Origin: Priapulus caudatus
Taxonomy: Eukaryota > Priapulida > Priapulimorpha > Priapulimorphida > Priapulidae
Direction of reading: 5' to 3'
Length of the DNA stretch: 45,928 nucleotides
Assembly: GCF_000485595.1 (NCBI RefSeq)
Contig: NW_014577231.1
Span: 492,796 to 538,723, forward strand
In this document: one piece after another, positions 10,571 through 21,815 of the stretch
Layout of the letters: every line of letters begins with the position of its first letter
Position numbering within the stretch: the stretch's first letter is position 1
Program-made: the position numbers and the translations under genes
The notes under the pieces: generated by a model
What the model saw: the letters and a program-made list of their open reading frames with translations, nothing else
What the model was told of the DNA's origin: nothing
Databases searched by the model: none

Positions 10571-10804
10571 CTGGCGTCGCGGCCAGGGAGACCTTCAGCG
10601 TCCCGGGCTCAGCTTCCTTCGCCGGCATCGCCCCCTCCATCGTCTCAGGCTCCTCCTGCACCTTGTCGACGGTGCCCTGCGTCAGCAGCTTCTTCCCCTT
10701 CTTCGCGATCGTCTTGGCGATCGTCGGGCCGTCCGTTGGCAGGTTGACGAGCTGGTGGAACACGTTGCGCTTGCGGATGATCGTGTAGACGAGGCTGGAG
10801 TTAC
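10571..10804 (-). CDS. HID1: HID1 exon M
   Basis: Two bases, 77 codons and one base. It begins NSSLVYTIIRKRNVFHQLVN and ends EPGTLKVSLAATP, both strong family blocks. The middle Lys-rich segment (TIAKKGKKLL) replaces the vertebrate Arg-rich one. The acceptor is GCCGCAG|GTAACT and the donor GCCAG|GTAGCC. The exon is GC-rich compared with its flanks. Confidence 0.97.
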
Positions 10805-11389
10805 CTGCGGCGAGGCGGAGAGGAGACGACTCAGCGATAAACGGCAACGCGACGGGGGGAAACGAACGGCGAAACTGTCGCGGTCGACTAGAGAGATCGA
10901 AAGGTTTGCGACACGCATTTCGTGACGGATTCGTAAATGTGCATACGATACTTATTTCACGTTTTACAAACGATTAACCTCTTTTAGTCGCACAGTAATA
11001 TAAATTTAATAATGATGATGAAATAATTTAATAACTTTAATAAATTTAATAAATTTTTAACAATGATAAAAGATGATGAATATGAACTAATGGCTAATAT
11101 CGTTAGCTCTACTGTAATATCAGCAATAACACGGACAGGATTATCGATGCGCTTGCATGCAGTACAAGATATCTTCTGATGTATACTACACCAAGACCAC
11201 TAATACTTTGCTCGAATGAGGTTAGGGGTAAGTATAAGTAACCATAACAGCATGTACCTAACACTAACTTTGTCTTTAATCATAACCCAACCTCTAAATG
11301 GCCAGCAATGTGATGGCTCGCCTAGGGCACCATACCAATAGTTTAACACATAGGTGTTCTTCGCTTTGCCAGCGTAATTTGGAGCTTAC
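10805..11389 (-). other. HID1 intron L/M
   Basis: Short intron with an AT-rich stretch (about 10990-11070, repeated TTAATAA). No gene or recognisable element. Confidence 0.6.
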
Positions 11390-11554
11390 CGTCAAACTGA
11401 TACTGTATGATGTTGTTGAAGACTTCCAGCAGGAAGAAGACGAGGTGGTGGTTCGTGGGACTAGAGAAAAGGAACCAAGGCGTGGAGAATGCCTCCAGCA
11501 GGTGCAGCAGCTTTGTGCTGGCCACCATCGACAGCGTCTTCAGGTAAGGTGAGA
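11390..11554 (-). CDS. HID1: HID1 exon L
   Basis: Encodes SPYLKTLSMVASTKLLHLLE then AFSTPWFLFSSPTNHHLVFF and LLEVFNNIIQYQFDG, one of the most conserved helical blocks. The acceptor is GTTTCAG|TCTCACC and the donor TTTGACG|GTAAGC. Length 165 nt. Confidence 0.98.
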
Positions 11555-12026
11555 CTGAAACAAAGGCACGCACACAGACAAGTCTGTGTTAGTGCTCACC
11601 CCTACGAAACGGACTCCTGTCTATACAGAACACTTACAGTTTCTCTTGAGTGGCAGTTATGAAGTGAAAGCACCTCTATGGGTAAGAAACCTGTCTATAT
11701 ATATAGCGCACTTTTGGGATTGGGGGAAATCGCCAGTTTTCTTTTGAGTTTCGGATAATTTTACAAAGTTCACTTAAGTTTGTTCTGCAGAATATATCGC
11801 ATTTAACCGAGGTCCAGCCTCATTCATCAAAATAAAATATCGAGCGTACGGATTGTTCAAAGATATATGTCAGTGAAGCTATGTGCCCGTTTATCCGAGG
11901 CCCGACAAAACAGGGACCGCTGTACTGAATTTGCAAATACAGTTGGACACATCACACAAACGACACTGTACTGAACCGATTCTACTTCTAAAGGTACAAG
12001 TTCCTTAACAAGCCGCATGTACTCAC
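11555..12026 (-). other. HID1 intron K/L
   Basis: 472-bp intron. Nothing recognisable beyond ordinary AT-rich intron sequence. Confidence 0.6.
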
Positions 12027-12105
12027 TATTGACGATGATTGTGAGAAGGCAGTCAAACAGTGGCTGAAGACGCTGATGGCCTGTCGTAATGATCTTGTGG
12101 AACAC
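12027..12105 (-). CDS. HID1: HID1 exon K
   Basis: 26 codons plus one base: VFHKIITTGHQRLQPLFDCL then LTIIVN, nearly identical to the family. The acceptor is TCGACAG|GTGTTC and the donor CAATA|GTGAGT. It directly follows the LLII of exon J. Confidence 0.98.
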
Positions 12106-12309
12106 CTGTCGAAACAAACGAAATCACATTATGTCACATGATGTCAGATGACTGTCGAGTGTCGACATCTGCAGTCAACACTATCAGACACATAATTATG
12201 GGCATGTACTATTGGAGCCACTACAACATTTCTGCCAGGGTTATAGCGAGTCACGTTCACCAGTATAACATATTCAGGCCGGTAATATTAATAATTTCAG
12301 GCACTTCTC

Positions 12310-12433
12310 CTCCCCCTGTGGATCTCTCTCTCTCTCTCTCATTGTCTGCCTCTCTCTGCCTGTATGTCTGTCCCCTCGCCTTCTTTCTCTTCCTCACCAC
12401 TCTCTTTTGCCCCCCTCTCTCACTCTCTTGCTC

Positions 12434-12468
<35 letters not shown>

Positions 12469-12940
12469 TTCTCTCTCGTCTCACTGTCTCTTTGCCTGTA
12501 TGTCCGTCCCTCCCTCCTTCCTTCTCTCCCTGACCACCCTCTTCTGCCCCTCCCCATCTCTCTCTCTCTCTCCTTTCTCTCGTCGCTCCTCTCGTCTCCC
12601 CTCTCTCTCTCTCTCCTCAATCTCGCATTCTCTCCTCTCTCTCTCACGGGGGAGTCTGTTGTGCCTTGAAATCCTCCTCTTCTCTCCTAGTGCTGGCGGG
12701 CCGTGAATCTCTCCTCCCTCTCCGCTGCTCTCTCTGCTCTCCCTTGCTCTCGAATTCGTCTCTCTTCTACTCTTCTCCCTCCTTCTCTCCTCTCTCTCTC
12801 CTGCTTGACTCCGTCATCTTCGTTAGCGTCGGTATATTTAGGGTACTCTCTCTCTCTCTTGCCCTACTGCCAATTCTCTCCCTCTCTCTCTCTCTCTCTC
12901 TTTTATTCCACTCTCTCAACTTCTCACGCAGCCAGTTACT
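12310..12940 (-). repeat. CT/GA low-complexity tract in HID1 intron J/K
   Basis: About 600 bp of CTCTCT, CTGT and CCCTCC repeats on the plus strand, so a polypurine GAGAGA run in the HID1 transcript. It begins about 30 nt after the exon J donor. Mirror-type homopurine sequence of this length can form triplex DNA. Frames open across it are compositional. Confidence 0.85.
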
Positions 12941-12943
12941 TAC

Positions 12944-13115
12944 AATGATGAGTAGGTTCAGCCATAGGGTTCCCGTAAACATAGGAATGCTCATCGGCAC
13001 TCGCACTCGTGTACGGCTTGTTGAGTCTCACGCCGAACTTTTCTCTCGCCCACTGAGCCCCAGCCTAGCTGAGAATTGAAAACACTCCTAATGTCTGCCA
13101 TCAGGCCACACGCCG
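12944..13115 (-). CDS. HID1: HID1 exon J (indel-bearing)
   Basis: Contains clear family segments in shifting frames: GLM..I..VF, FGVRLNKPYT, RVPMSIPMFTGT and LLII. The donor ATT|GTAAGT is clean; the acceptor is probably CTGCTTTAG|CGGC at 13116-13117. At least four single-base insertions or losses separate the blocks. Exons K to Q are clean and neighbouring repeats are ragged, so I read these as sequencing errors rather than mutations. Confidence 0.8.
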
Positions 13116-15105
13116 CTAAAGCAGATGACAATTCTGGCTTACAGCTAGCACGATAATGCTGGTAGCAGACGATATCCTCGCGTTGGCAGACGATAATGCT
13201 TGGTTCAGCAGACGATGTAATGCTGCGTTAGCAGACGAAATGCTGGTTAGCAACGATAATGCTGGTTAGCAGTACGATCAATGCTTGGTTAGCCCAGACG
13301 ATAATGGCCTTGGTTTAGCCAGACGATAATGCCTTTCGCGTTAGCAGACGATAATGCCTGGGTAGCAGACAATAATGCTTGCGTTAGAGACGATCAATGC
13401 TGGCGCTTAGCCAGACGATAATGCTGCACGTTAGCAGACGATAAGCTGGTTAGCAGACGATAATGCTGCACCCGTTAGCAGACGATAATGCCTGCCTCGT
13501 TAGCAGCACTAATAATTGTCTGAGTTAGCAGACGATAATGCTGGTTAGGCACAGTACGCATAATGCCTGTTGTTAGCCAGACTGATATATGCTGGTTTAG
13601 CAGACGATAATTGCTGGTCTAGCAGACGATAATGCTGCCGTTAGCAGACGATAATGCTGAGTTAGCAGACGATATGCTGGTTAGCAGACGATTAATGCTG
13701 GTTAGCAGACCGATGAATGCGGGTTTAGCAGACGATAATGCTGGTTAGCAGACGATAATGGCTGCCGTATCAGCAAAGACGATAAATGCTGGTTAGGCAG
13801 ACGATAATAATGCCGTTAGCAGCTCGATAATCGCTCGCGTTGAGCAGACGATAATGCCTGGTTAGCAGACGATAAAATGCTGGTTCAGCAGAGCGATAAT
13901 GCTGCTCCTTTAGCAGACGCATAATGCTGTCGTTAGCAGCGACGATAATGCCTGGTTAGCTAGACGATAATGCTTTGCGCTTTTAGCAGACTGATAATGC
14001 GCCGTTAGCAGACGATAATTTGCTGGTTACGCAGACGATAATGCTTGCCGTTAGCAGACATAATTGCTGTTGCGTTTAGCAGACGATAATTGCTACTACG
14101 TTACGCCAGACGCATAATGCTGCGTAGCAAGACGATAATGCTGCCGCTTGAGCAGACAATTAATGCGCCGTAGCAGACGATAATGCTGGGTAGCAGACGA
14201 AATGCTGCAGTTAGCAGACGATAATTGTGGCTTAGCAGACGATAATGCTTGATTCTAGTTAGCAGACGATAATGCTGGTTTTAGCAGACGATAATGCTTG
14301 GTTAGCCAGACGCATAATGCTGGTTTAGCAGACGCATTAAATGCTGGGTTAGCCAGACGGATAATCCTGGTGTGGGCAGTACGGTAATGGCTTGCTTGTT
14401 AGCAGACGATATATGCTGATCGCTTAGCATGACGATAATGCCTATGTTAGGCCAGACGATATGCTGGCTTAGCAGCCGGACATAATGCTGGTTAGCAGAC
14501 GAATAATTGCCTTGCGTTTAGCCAGACGATAATGCTGGACCTTAGCAGACGATATATGCTGTCTGTTTGCAGACGCATCATGCTGCTGTAGCAGACGATA
14601 ATGCCATAGTTAGCAGACAAGAATGCTGGTTAGCCAGACTGATAATGCTGCTCGCTCTAGCAGTCGCATAAATGGCTGCCGTTAGCAGTACGATAATGCT
14701 TTGAGTTAGCAGACGATAATTGCTGCTTTAGCCAGACGATCAATGCTGCGTTTAGCGACTCGATTAATGCTGGTTAGCAGACGATAAATTGCTGGTTTAG
14801 CAGACGATAATGCTGCGTTTAGCCAGTCACGCAATAATGCTGGTAGCAGACGATAATGCTGGCTTAGCAGATCCGGGATAATGCTGCGTTTTAGCAGACT
14901 CGATAATGCGCTGTGTTTTAGCAGACGATAATGCTGCGTTAGCAGCACGATAATGCGTCGTTAGCAGACGATAAGTAATGCCGTTAGCAGAGGCATAATG
15001 CCTTGTCGTTAGGCAGGCACGATAATGCCTGCGTTAGCAGACGATAATGCTCGCGTTAAGCAGACGATAATTGCCTACGTTTAGCTAGACAATAATGTGT
15101 GGCTA
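13116..15105 (-). repeat. 20-bp satellite abutting the exon J acceptor (HID1 intron I/J)
   Basis: About 95-100 units; the plus-strand unit is GTTAGCAGACGATAATGCTG and in the gene sense it reads CAGCATTATCGTCTGCTAAC. Most units carry one or two small indels. The array runs to within about 30 bp of exon J. The acceptor itself (CCAG-AATTGTCATCTGCTTTAG) resembles a diverged unit. Each gene-sense unit holds a branchpoint-like CTAAC followed by CAG. Confidence 0.92.
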
Positions 15106-15255
15106 TGAAATTATCTAGATAGAAATCAGCTTGCTAAATGTCTGGCCTAAGTCATTTACATTAGAGTCTCTAATAATTGGCGCCATTTCTTTATGGTTAA
15201 ATATGCAAGCCAGCATTCTCACTGATTTTTAGATGACCAGTAGGCAGCAACTTAC

Positions 15256-15356
15256 ATATGATCTGCCCTGCGCATCATTGATGTTGAAATAAGCAATTGG
15301 AACGCAAGAAAATCTCCAGAACATTGCTGCTCTTTAGAACGTAGAACGAGAAATTT
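15256..15356 (-). CDS. HID1: HID1 exon I (indel-bearing)
   Basis: Begins KFL after TTTTCAG|AAATTT. In overlapping frames it contains YVLKSSNVLEI and VPIAYFNINDAQGRSY, matching the family's KFLFFVLKSSDVLDILVPIL region. The donor is CATAT|GTAAGT. Two or three small insertions break the frame. Exon boundaries are well supported. Confidence 0.85.
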
Positions 15357-15589
15357 CTGAAAAGTAAACATATAGATATCATGCATTGAGACACGAAAGC
15401 CTCATTATTTTAACATGACATGGCTACAAGATTAATGATGTGTGAACTCCACACGATTTAAAACACCCAGCACAGTAACATCAATAGCTAAAAATATAAA
15501 CGCAGTTTTAGGAATTTGATGTTCAGTTTATTACTCATCAGCATCTACAAAGTTTTCAATATTTTCCAATATTTGCAATTGTGACTCCG

Positions 15590-17551
15590 ACTTGCCTGTC
15601 CACTTCCGATCGCACACACACATTCAGGCACCTGCACTTCCCGCACGCTTCCCACACACGCCACACATCAGCGCACCGCCCTACCCGCCACGCGTTCCAC
15701 GCACGCCACCACATCAGGCACCGCACCCTCAGCGCTTCCACGCAGCACACATCAGCGCACCCACCCGCACGCTTTCCACGCCATGCACCACATCAGGCCA
15801 CCGCACCGCACGGCTTCCCACGCCACACCACATCAGGCACCGCACCCGGCACGCTTCCGCACGCTCACGCACACATGCAGGCCCCCACCGGCTACTTCCT
15901 TGCACGCCTTCCCACACACACACACATCAGGCCACCGCACCCGCACGTCTTCCCACGCACGGCACACATCAGGCCACCGCCACCCGCCACGCTTCCCACA
16001 CACTACACACATGGGCACCGCGTACCCGCCACGCTTCCCACACACGCACCACTTATCTGATGGCACCGCACCGCACACGCTTCCCACGCACGGCCACACA
16101 TCAGGCCCACCGCACCCGCCACGCTTTCCATACACACGCCACACACTGAGGCACCGCCACCCTCCGCTACTCCGCACGGGCATGCACACATCAGGCACCG
16201 CACCCACACGCCTTCCCACACACACACACATCAGTGCACCGCCACCCCACGCTTCCCACAGCACACACACGATGAGCGCACCGCCACCCGCCACGCTTCC
16301 CACACACGCCACACTATGAGGCCCACCGCATCCCGCGCACGCTTTCCCGCGCACGCACACATCAGGCACTGCCCACGCCGCACGCTTTCCCACACACACA
16401 ACACATGAGGCACCCACTCGCCGGCTTCCCACACACGCACTACATGCAGGCCACCCAGCCACACCGCCCTCCGCCTTCGCCACGCACGCACTACATCAGG
16501 CAAACCGCCCACCCGCACGCTTCCCACGCACAGCACACATTGACGCCCACGCAACTCCGCCACGCTTCCCGCGCACGCCACACATCAGCGCCCCACTGCA
16601 CCCGCTACGCCTTCCACACACACACACATGAGGCCCACCGCACCGCACGCTTCCCACACACGCACACATCAGCGCACCGCACCCACACGCCCTTCCCACA
16701 CACAACACATCAGCCGCACCGCCACCCGCACGCGTTCCCACACACGACACAACATCACGGCACCGCACCCGCCACGCTTCCCCACACACACACAACATGA
16801 AGGCACTGCCACCCGCACGCCTTCCGCGCACGCACACATCAGGCCACTGCCCACCGCACGCCTTCCCACGCACGCACACATCAGCACCGGCACCCGCACG
16901 CTTCCCACGCACGCACACATCAAGCCCACCCGCACCCGCACGCCTTCCCACAGCACACACACCATCAGCCACCGCACCGCACGCCTTCCCACACACGCAC
17001 ACATGCAGGGCGCACCGCACCCGCCTCACCCACACGCTTCCACGCACCGCACACATCAGGCCCACCGCACCCGCATCGCTTCGCCACGTCGCACACACAC
17101 ATCAGGCACCGCGCTCCGCACGGCTTCCACGCAATGCACTACATCAGGCACCGCCACCCGCAACGCTTCCCAACATACGCACACTCATCAGGCACCGCAC
17201 CCGCACGCTTCCCACGCCACGCACACGATTGAGGCCAGCCGCACCCGCCACTGCGTCCCACGCACGCACACATGCAGGCCACCGCACCCATACGCTTCCA
17301 CGCATGCACAACATCAGGCCCGCCCACCCTCCACGCTTTCCCACGCAGTAGCACACATTCACGCGCACGCACCGCACGCTATCCCACTTGCCTACGCACA
17401 CATCAGTGCCACCGCACCCACATGCTTCCACGCACGCACACATGAGGCACCGCACCCACACGCCTTCCCACGCTATAGCACACATCAGCACCGCACCCAC
17501 ACGCTTTCCCACGCATGACACATCAGGCCACCGCACCGCACGCTTCGCCAC
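15590..17551 (-). repeat. 37-bp GC-rich satellite starting at the exon H donor (HID1 intron H/I)
   Basis: About 50 units of ~37 bp, with plus-strand landmarks ACATCAGGC, ACCGCACCC and GCTTCCCACGCACG. Unit length varies by small indels. In the gene sense the unit contains GTGGGAAGCGTGCGGG, and the sequence at the exon H donor (GTGGCGAAGCGTGCGG) matches it, so the first unit includes the splice site. Open frames of 70-296 codons across the array are repeats, not genes. Confidence 0.92.
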
Positions 17552-17779
17552 TCTTTGTTCGGCGGTCACACATTCTTCCAGCAAAGCAGAATGAGCGCAG
17601 CTTCCTAGTCGTGAACTGCCTTACCTTTCTTTGGCAGGAGCCGCGGCAGGGTAGGTGCTGAATGAGGCGGGTTGCTGAGCAGTACGCGCTCAGGCCCTTC
17701 ATGCATGACCACGTGCGAAGTCTTCCTCCGCGGCATGGATGCGAGACAGGCTAATTGACATGAAGAGATTCTCATTATT
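17552..17779 (-). CDS. HID1: HID1 exon H (indel-bearing)
   Basis: After TTTGCAG|AATAAT it reads NNENLFMS..LSRIHAAEEDF, then in other frames MKGLS, RVLLSNP and LPKK, then ALILLCWKNVCD. These match, in order, the family's ENLFVNYLSRIHREEDFQFILKG, RLLSNP and ELLVLFWKLCD. Several single-base indels shift the frame. The donor is probably AAAGA|GTGGCG at 17550-17551 but is uncertain because it lies in the satellite edge. Confidence 0.8.
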
Positions 17780-17959
17780 CTGCAAATAGAGAGAGATATT
17801 GAAGATAGAGAGAGCATGAGAGATAGATCGAGCGCAGTGAGACATGTGTTAGATGATACATGCCTGACTACAGATCATACACACAACTGTCTGCATAGCA
17901 TTTTATGCTGACTATCCAAAGTATACCAGCTGGCCCAATCATAATATTATATATATATT

Positions 17960-18120
17960 ATATATATATACATGGCTGGCTACAGATATATACACGGCTG
18001 ACGCGTACAGATATATTGATGGCTGGCTACAGATATATTGATGGCTGGCTACAGAATATATAGATGGGCTTGGCCTACAGATATACACACAGCTGCGCTA
18101 CGTATACTATACATGGCTGT
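17960..18120. repeat. 22-bp tandem repeat
   Basis: About six units of ACAGATATATTGATGGCTGG type. A related short block (GGCTACAGATATACACAGCTG) lies at 23650-23680 near the other end of the same HID1 intron. A pure AT run precedes it (17940-17970). Confidence 0.8.
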
Positions 18121-18904
18121 CTACTAAAAGAAATATATGGTTTACTGCCAGCGGCGCCCTGCCCGTTCGTCAGAAACATTCGTAAAGTTAATAGCTAAAG
18201 TTAATGCCTACGATAACACTTACGACTAATTAGCCAATGCTCTTGCGCAGACTAGCGTTGACAGAAAACACATCGCCAGCCCTATTAGAAAATTACGATT
18301 AAACTAGGAACTTCATCATAAGGCTTGTCTGATTGGTATGAGAATCAATCACAAAATTCATAATTCATACACATTTATTGTACATCACAGCTAATTTATG
18401 CATATTATGATGGCTACCACATATAAATATATTTGCATGAAAAACGACTGCTGGTCATGAATTTATTCTGCACAACATAGACAAAATGGTCTCACACTGT
18501 AACGCCGAGACGCTGAGAATTCGTGCCAAAGCGTGGAAAACCGTTCTAAGAACAACGCAGAAAACAAATGCCATACGCCATTTGTTAAATAATTTTGTTT
18601 TGTTTTATTAGCGCTATGCCATTTTATTCAATGATTTGACCATGTTTTTCAAGGACAACGTCTGCTCGCAGAGCGACAGCCGCCTCACCTGACGGCAGGT
18701 AGTTCTCTGATGACTAAACTCACTGGCGCAACGACTAATGAAGAGCTACCCTCCCCATCACCACGTTCCGCGCTCAGAGTCAGTTATAGTATAGGATACT
18801 ATCTAATTAACAGATCTAAAATCTATGATAGCCTATGGCTTTGCTATACCATAAGTACAAGTAATAAAGATAGCAGCTGTGTAACTTAACTGACCTCGCT
18901 AATA
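18121..18904 (-). other. HID1 intron G/H, unique part
   Basis: AT-rich intronic sequence. No gene, tRNA or element end recognised. Confidence 0.5.
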
Positions 18905-20604
18905 TTAAAGCCTCACAGATGCGCATCCAAACGCCTAATTTTCTACAGTACTAGACTGTAGCAAATACTTTGCGTGCGCATGATAATCACACTACCTTTA
19001 TGACAAATAATAAACTCTAGTTCCTCCCATTTCACTGCGCGATTGTTCTTCATAAATAAGGTATTTGAAAATACCTCACTGTTGTTCAAATTTCTCCGAT
19101 TTGTTCGTTGACACGTTTGCGTTGCTCTGCCAGGTCAATGTCCGCGCGCGTGTAGCAAAGATTTCTACGCGCCCGTGTGCGCTTTTTCGCTTGCACTGCT
19201 GCTAGCGCAATGTTCGCGCCGCTGTTAGCGATATCAAGCCTAAAATCAATACCGTTATTTCACGTTTATTACGCTGCCTATAATTACTTTTCTTAATAGG
19301 TCTTTGATGTTACATATTACAGCAGTTCACAATACTACAAACTAACTTAAAATGTAAACGACTAATATTTAATAGACCGGGACAAACAATGGGTTAGCCG
19401 CCTAGCTTTGTCAAGCAGGTGGCGCAGCGGAGTTAGAGGTGTTACAACGATTGCGCAATCAACCGCCGTTCAGCTGAAACGATACTAGGAATCCACGAAT
19501 TAGCTGATCGTTATCGTCATAGCGATATAACCAAGTTTAAAATGCTTCGTAAAGTCTGCAGCCGATCACTTCATGAGAGGCTGACTTATACTAGTACACT
19601 TTTAAGTAAGTGTAATATCGAAATAATAGCTTATAAACATAGTTATTAGCTCATGTGACTTTGAGGTTTGAGTAGTTTCTTGCGTATTCATAGCATCTAA
19701 TTATAAACAAACAACTGTTTGTGTTATACATTGACAGAATTTATCGCCTACAGAGCAGTATATTATAAGGTAGGACAATGCCTAGTGGCAACGTTCAAGC
19801 TGGTAATTTGCGCTACAATATCGAGGCCAGGTGTCTCTAGCTACGACTAGGTACAGTACCTGGTACAGGTACTGGCGTATATTTAATCACCGGTCATTCA
19901 TTCTACATGGTTTTATTATTGTTATATTGAGATAGTTCTCGAGCTGCTATAGCCCTTCGTATGCCACACGCATTTTTTTAATAATATTATATTCGTTAAC
20001 GTTTCTCTTAAAATATGTCTTATTTTTAGACGAAAAAGATGACTCAAAGGTTGACGCGTGTAATGTGCATGCTAAACACGCCTGTCAAATGCTCAAAGGA
20101 AAATCCCAACTTAATGCCCGAGAACAAGTTGTTAGGGAATAGACGTATCCCGCTCATCTAGAGCATTCATTGTAGAGAGCGGTCATTGTTAAGCAAGACA
20201 TTTAAATCATTAAAAAGACACCTTGCCCCATCAGAAGATTTCTTCTTCGGTGAAGGAATGTTTAAGGTGTGCTTCTATGTCATTCTCCAACTTTAGGCGA
20301 GATATTGCTCAGCCAGTAATATGCACCTAGTGGTCTGCTAGTAAATGGCCTGCATTTTATGAAATAAAGATTTATACATAATTTGTTATTGCAACTTGAG
20401 TCTTTGTAGCTTTAATAATCTCAATAAACATATTACATAAACTCCTGAGCACACACAAAAGACCTATCAACACCCACTTCACATATGCCACCACGATCAT
20501 CACCTAGAATCTCTAAAAACATATTGCCCATAAACTCCTGAGCATACCGACAAAAGAATCAACACCACTTCACATATGCCACCACTAATAATCACCGGTG
20601 AATC

Positions 20605-21030
20605 TCAATACACCACTACGCCACACGCCACGCACACACGTGCACGTTTACACGATACGCACACACTCCCGCATGCACGCCATGTGTAACGTACACACGC
20701 ACGCACGCACAGTACGTGTACGTGCAAATCGTAAGCACGCCTGCCACGTACATACGCCACGCATGCACGCATTTGTACGTTGCATACGCCACGCACGCAA
20801 GCGACACACGTACGCATATGCACGCACGCCACCACACGGTTACCTGCACAACCCATCGCACGCACGAGCTACATGCACACGCACGCACGCATGCACTATG
20901 CTACGTGCACACGCACGCACACACGTCTACCTGCAACGCACGCACACACGCACGCATGCCGTACATGTATGACAACACGCCACGCACGCCACGCACGCAC
21001 ACACACACTGTGGACGTGCACACCCCACGC
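20605..21030. repeat. Alternating pyrimidine-purine tract 3
   Basis: Same CGCA/TGTA class as 6435-7125 and followed by the same linker. Stop-free frames are compositional. Confidence 0.88.
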
Positions 21031-21118
21031 ACGCATATATATTGTCAGCGCGAAATATAGGTGGTGTACGACAGTAGGGGCTCTTCTGCAGGTCATACAT
21101 GTACCTACATACATACAT

Positions 21119-21395
21119 GAATCTCAATAAACATATTACATTAACTTCTGAGCACACACAAAAAGAATCAACACCCACTTCACATATGCACCACTAATAT
21201 ACACGTGAATCTCAATAAACATATTACATAACTCATGAGCACACACAAAAGAATAAACAATCCATTTCACATAATGCACCACTGATATCACCGTGAATAC
21301 TCAATAAACATATTTTGCATAACTCCTGAGCACACACAAAAGATATCAACACCCACTTCACATATGCACCACTAATATCACCGTGAATCTCAATA
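21119..21395. repeat. ~86-bp units of element 2
   Basis: Three units starting at about 21119, 21207 and 21294 with AATAAA or a close variant near each start. A fourth start at about 21385 runs directly into the next alternating tract. Confidence 0.88.
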
Positions 21396-21815
21396 CACCA
21401 CACGCACACGCACGCACACACCGTATCCACGTTTACACGAACGCACACACTCCCGCATGCACGCATGTGTAACGTACACACGCACGCCACGCACATACGT
21501 GTACGTGCAAACGTAAGCACGCCTGCACGTACATACGCACGCATGCACGCACCTGTACGTGCATACGCACGCACGCAAGCACACACGTACGCATGCACGC
21601 ACGCACACACGTGTACCTGCACACCCACGCACGCATGCACGCACGAGTACGTGCACACGCACGCACGCACGCACGCATTGCACATGGTAAGTGGCACACG
21701 CACGCACACACGTGTACCTGCCACACGCACGGCACACATCGCACGCATGCACGTACATGTATGACAACACGCACGCACGCACGCACGCCACACACACACA
21801 CACCACGTAGACGTG
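21395..21815. repeat. Alternating pyrimidine-purine tract 4
   Basis: Fourth CGCA/TGTA tract, rich in self-complementary GTACGTGCAC-type words. Confidence 0.88.

Noticed and set aside
13130-15105. CRISPR-like array
   Set aside because: Units are contiguous 20-bp repeats without unique spacers, in an intron of an animal gene.
15581-17594. Frames of 64-296 codons on both strands
   Set aside because: They are the 37-bp satellite read in shifting frames.
12944-17779. HID1 as a pseudogene because of frameshifts in exons H-J
   Set aside because: Splice sites and conserved words are intact and indels are confined to a stretch where repeats are equally ragged; sequence error is more likely.
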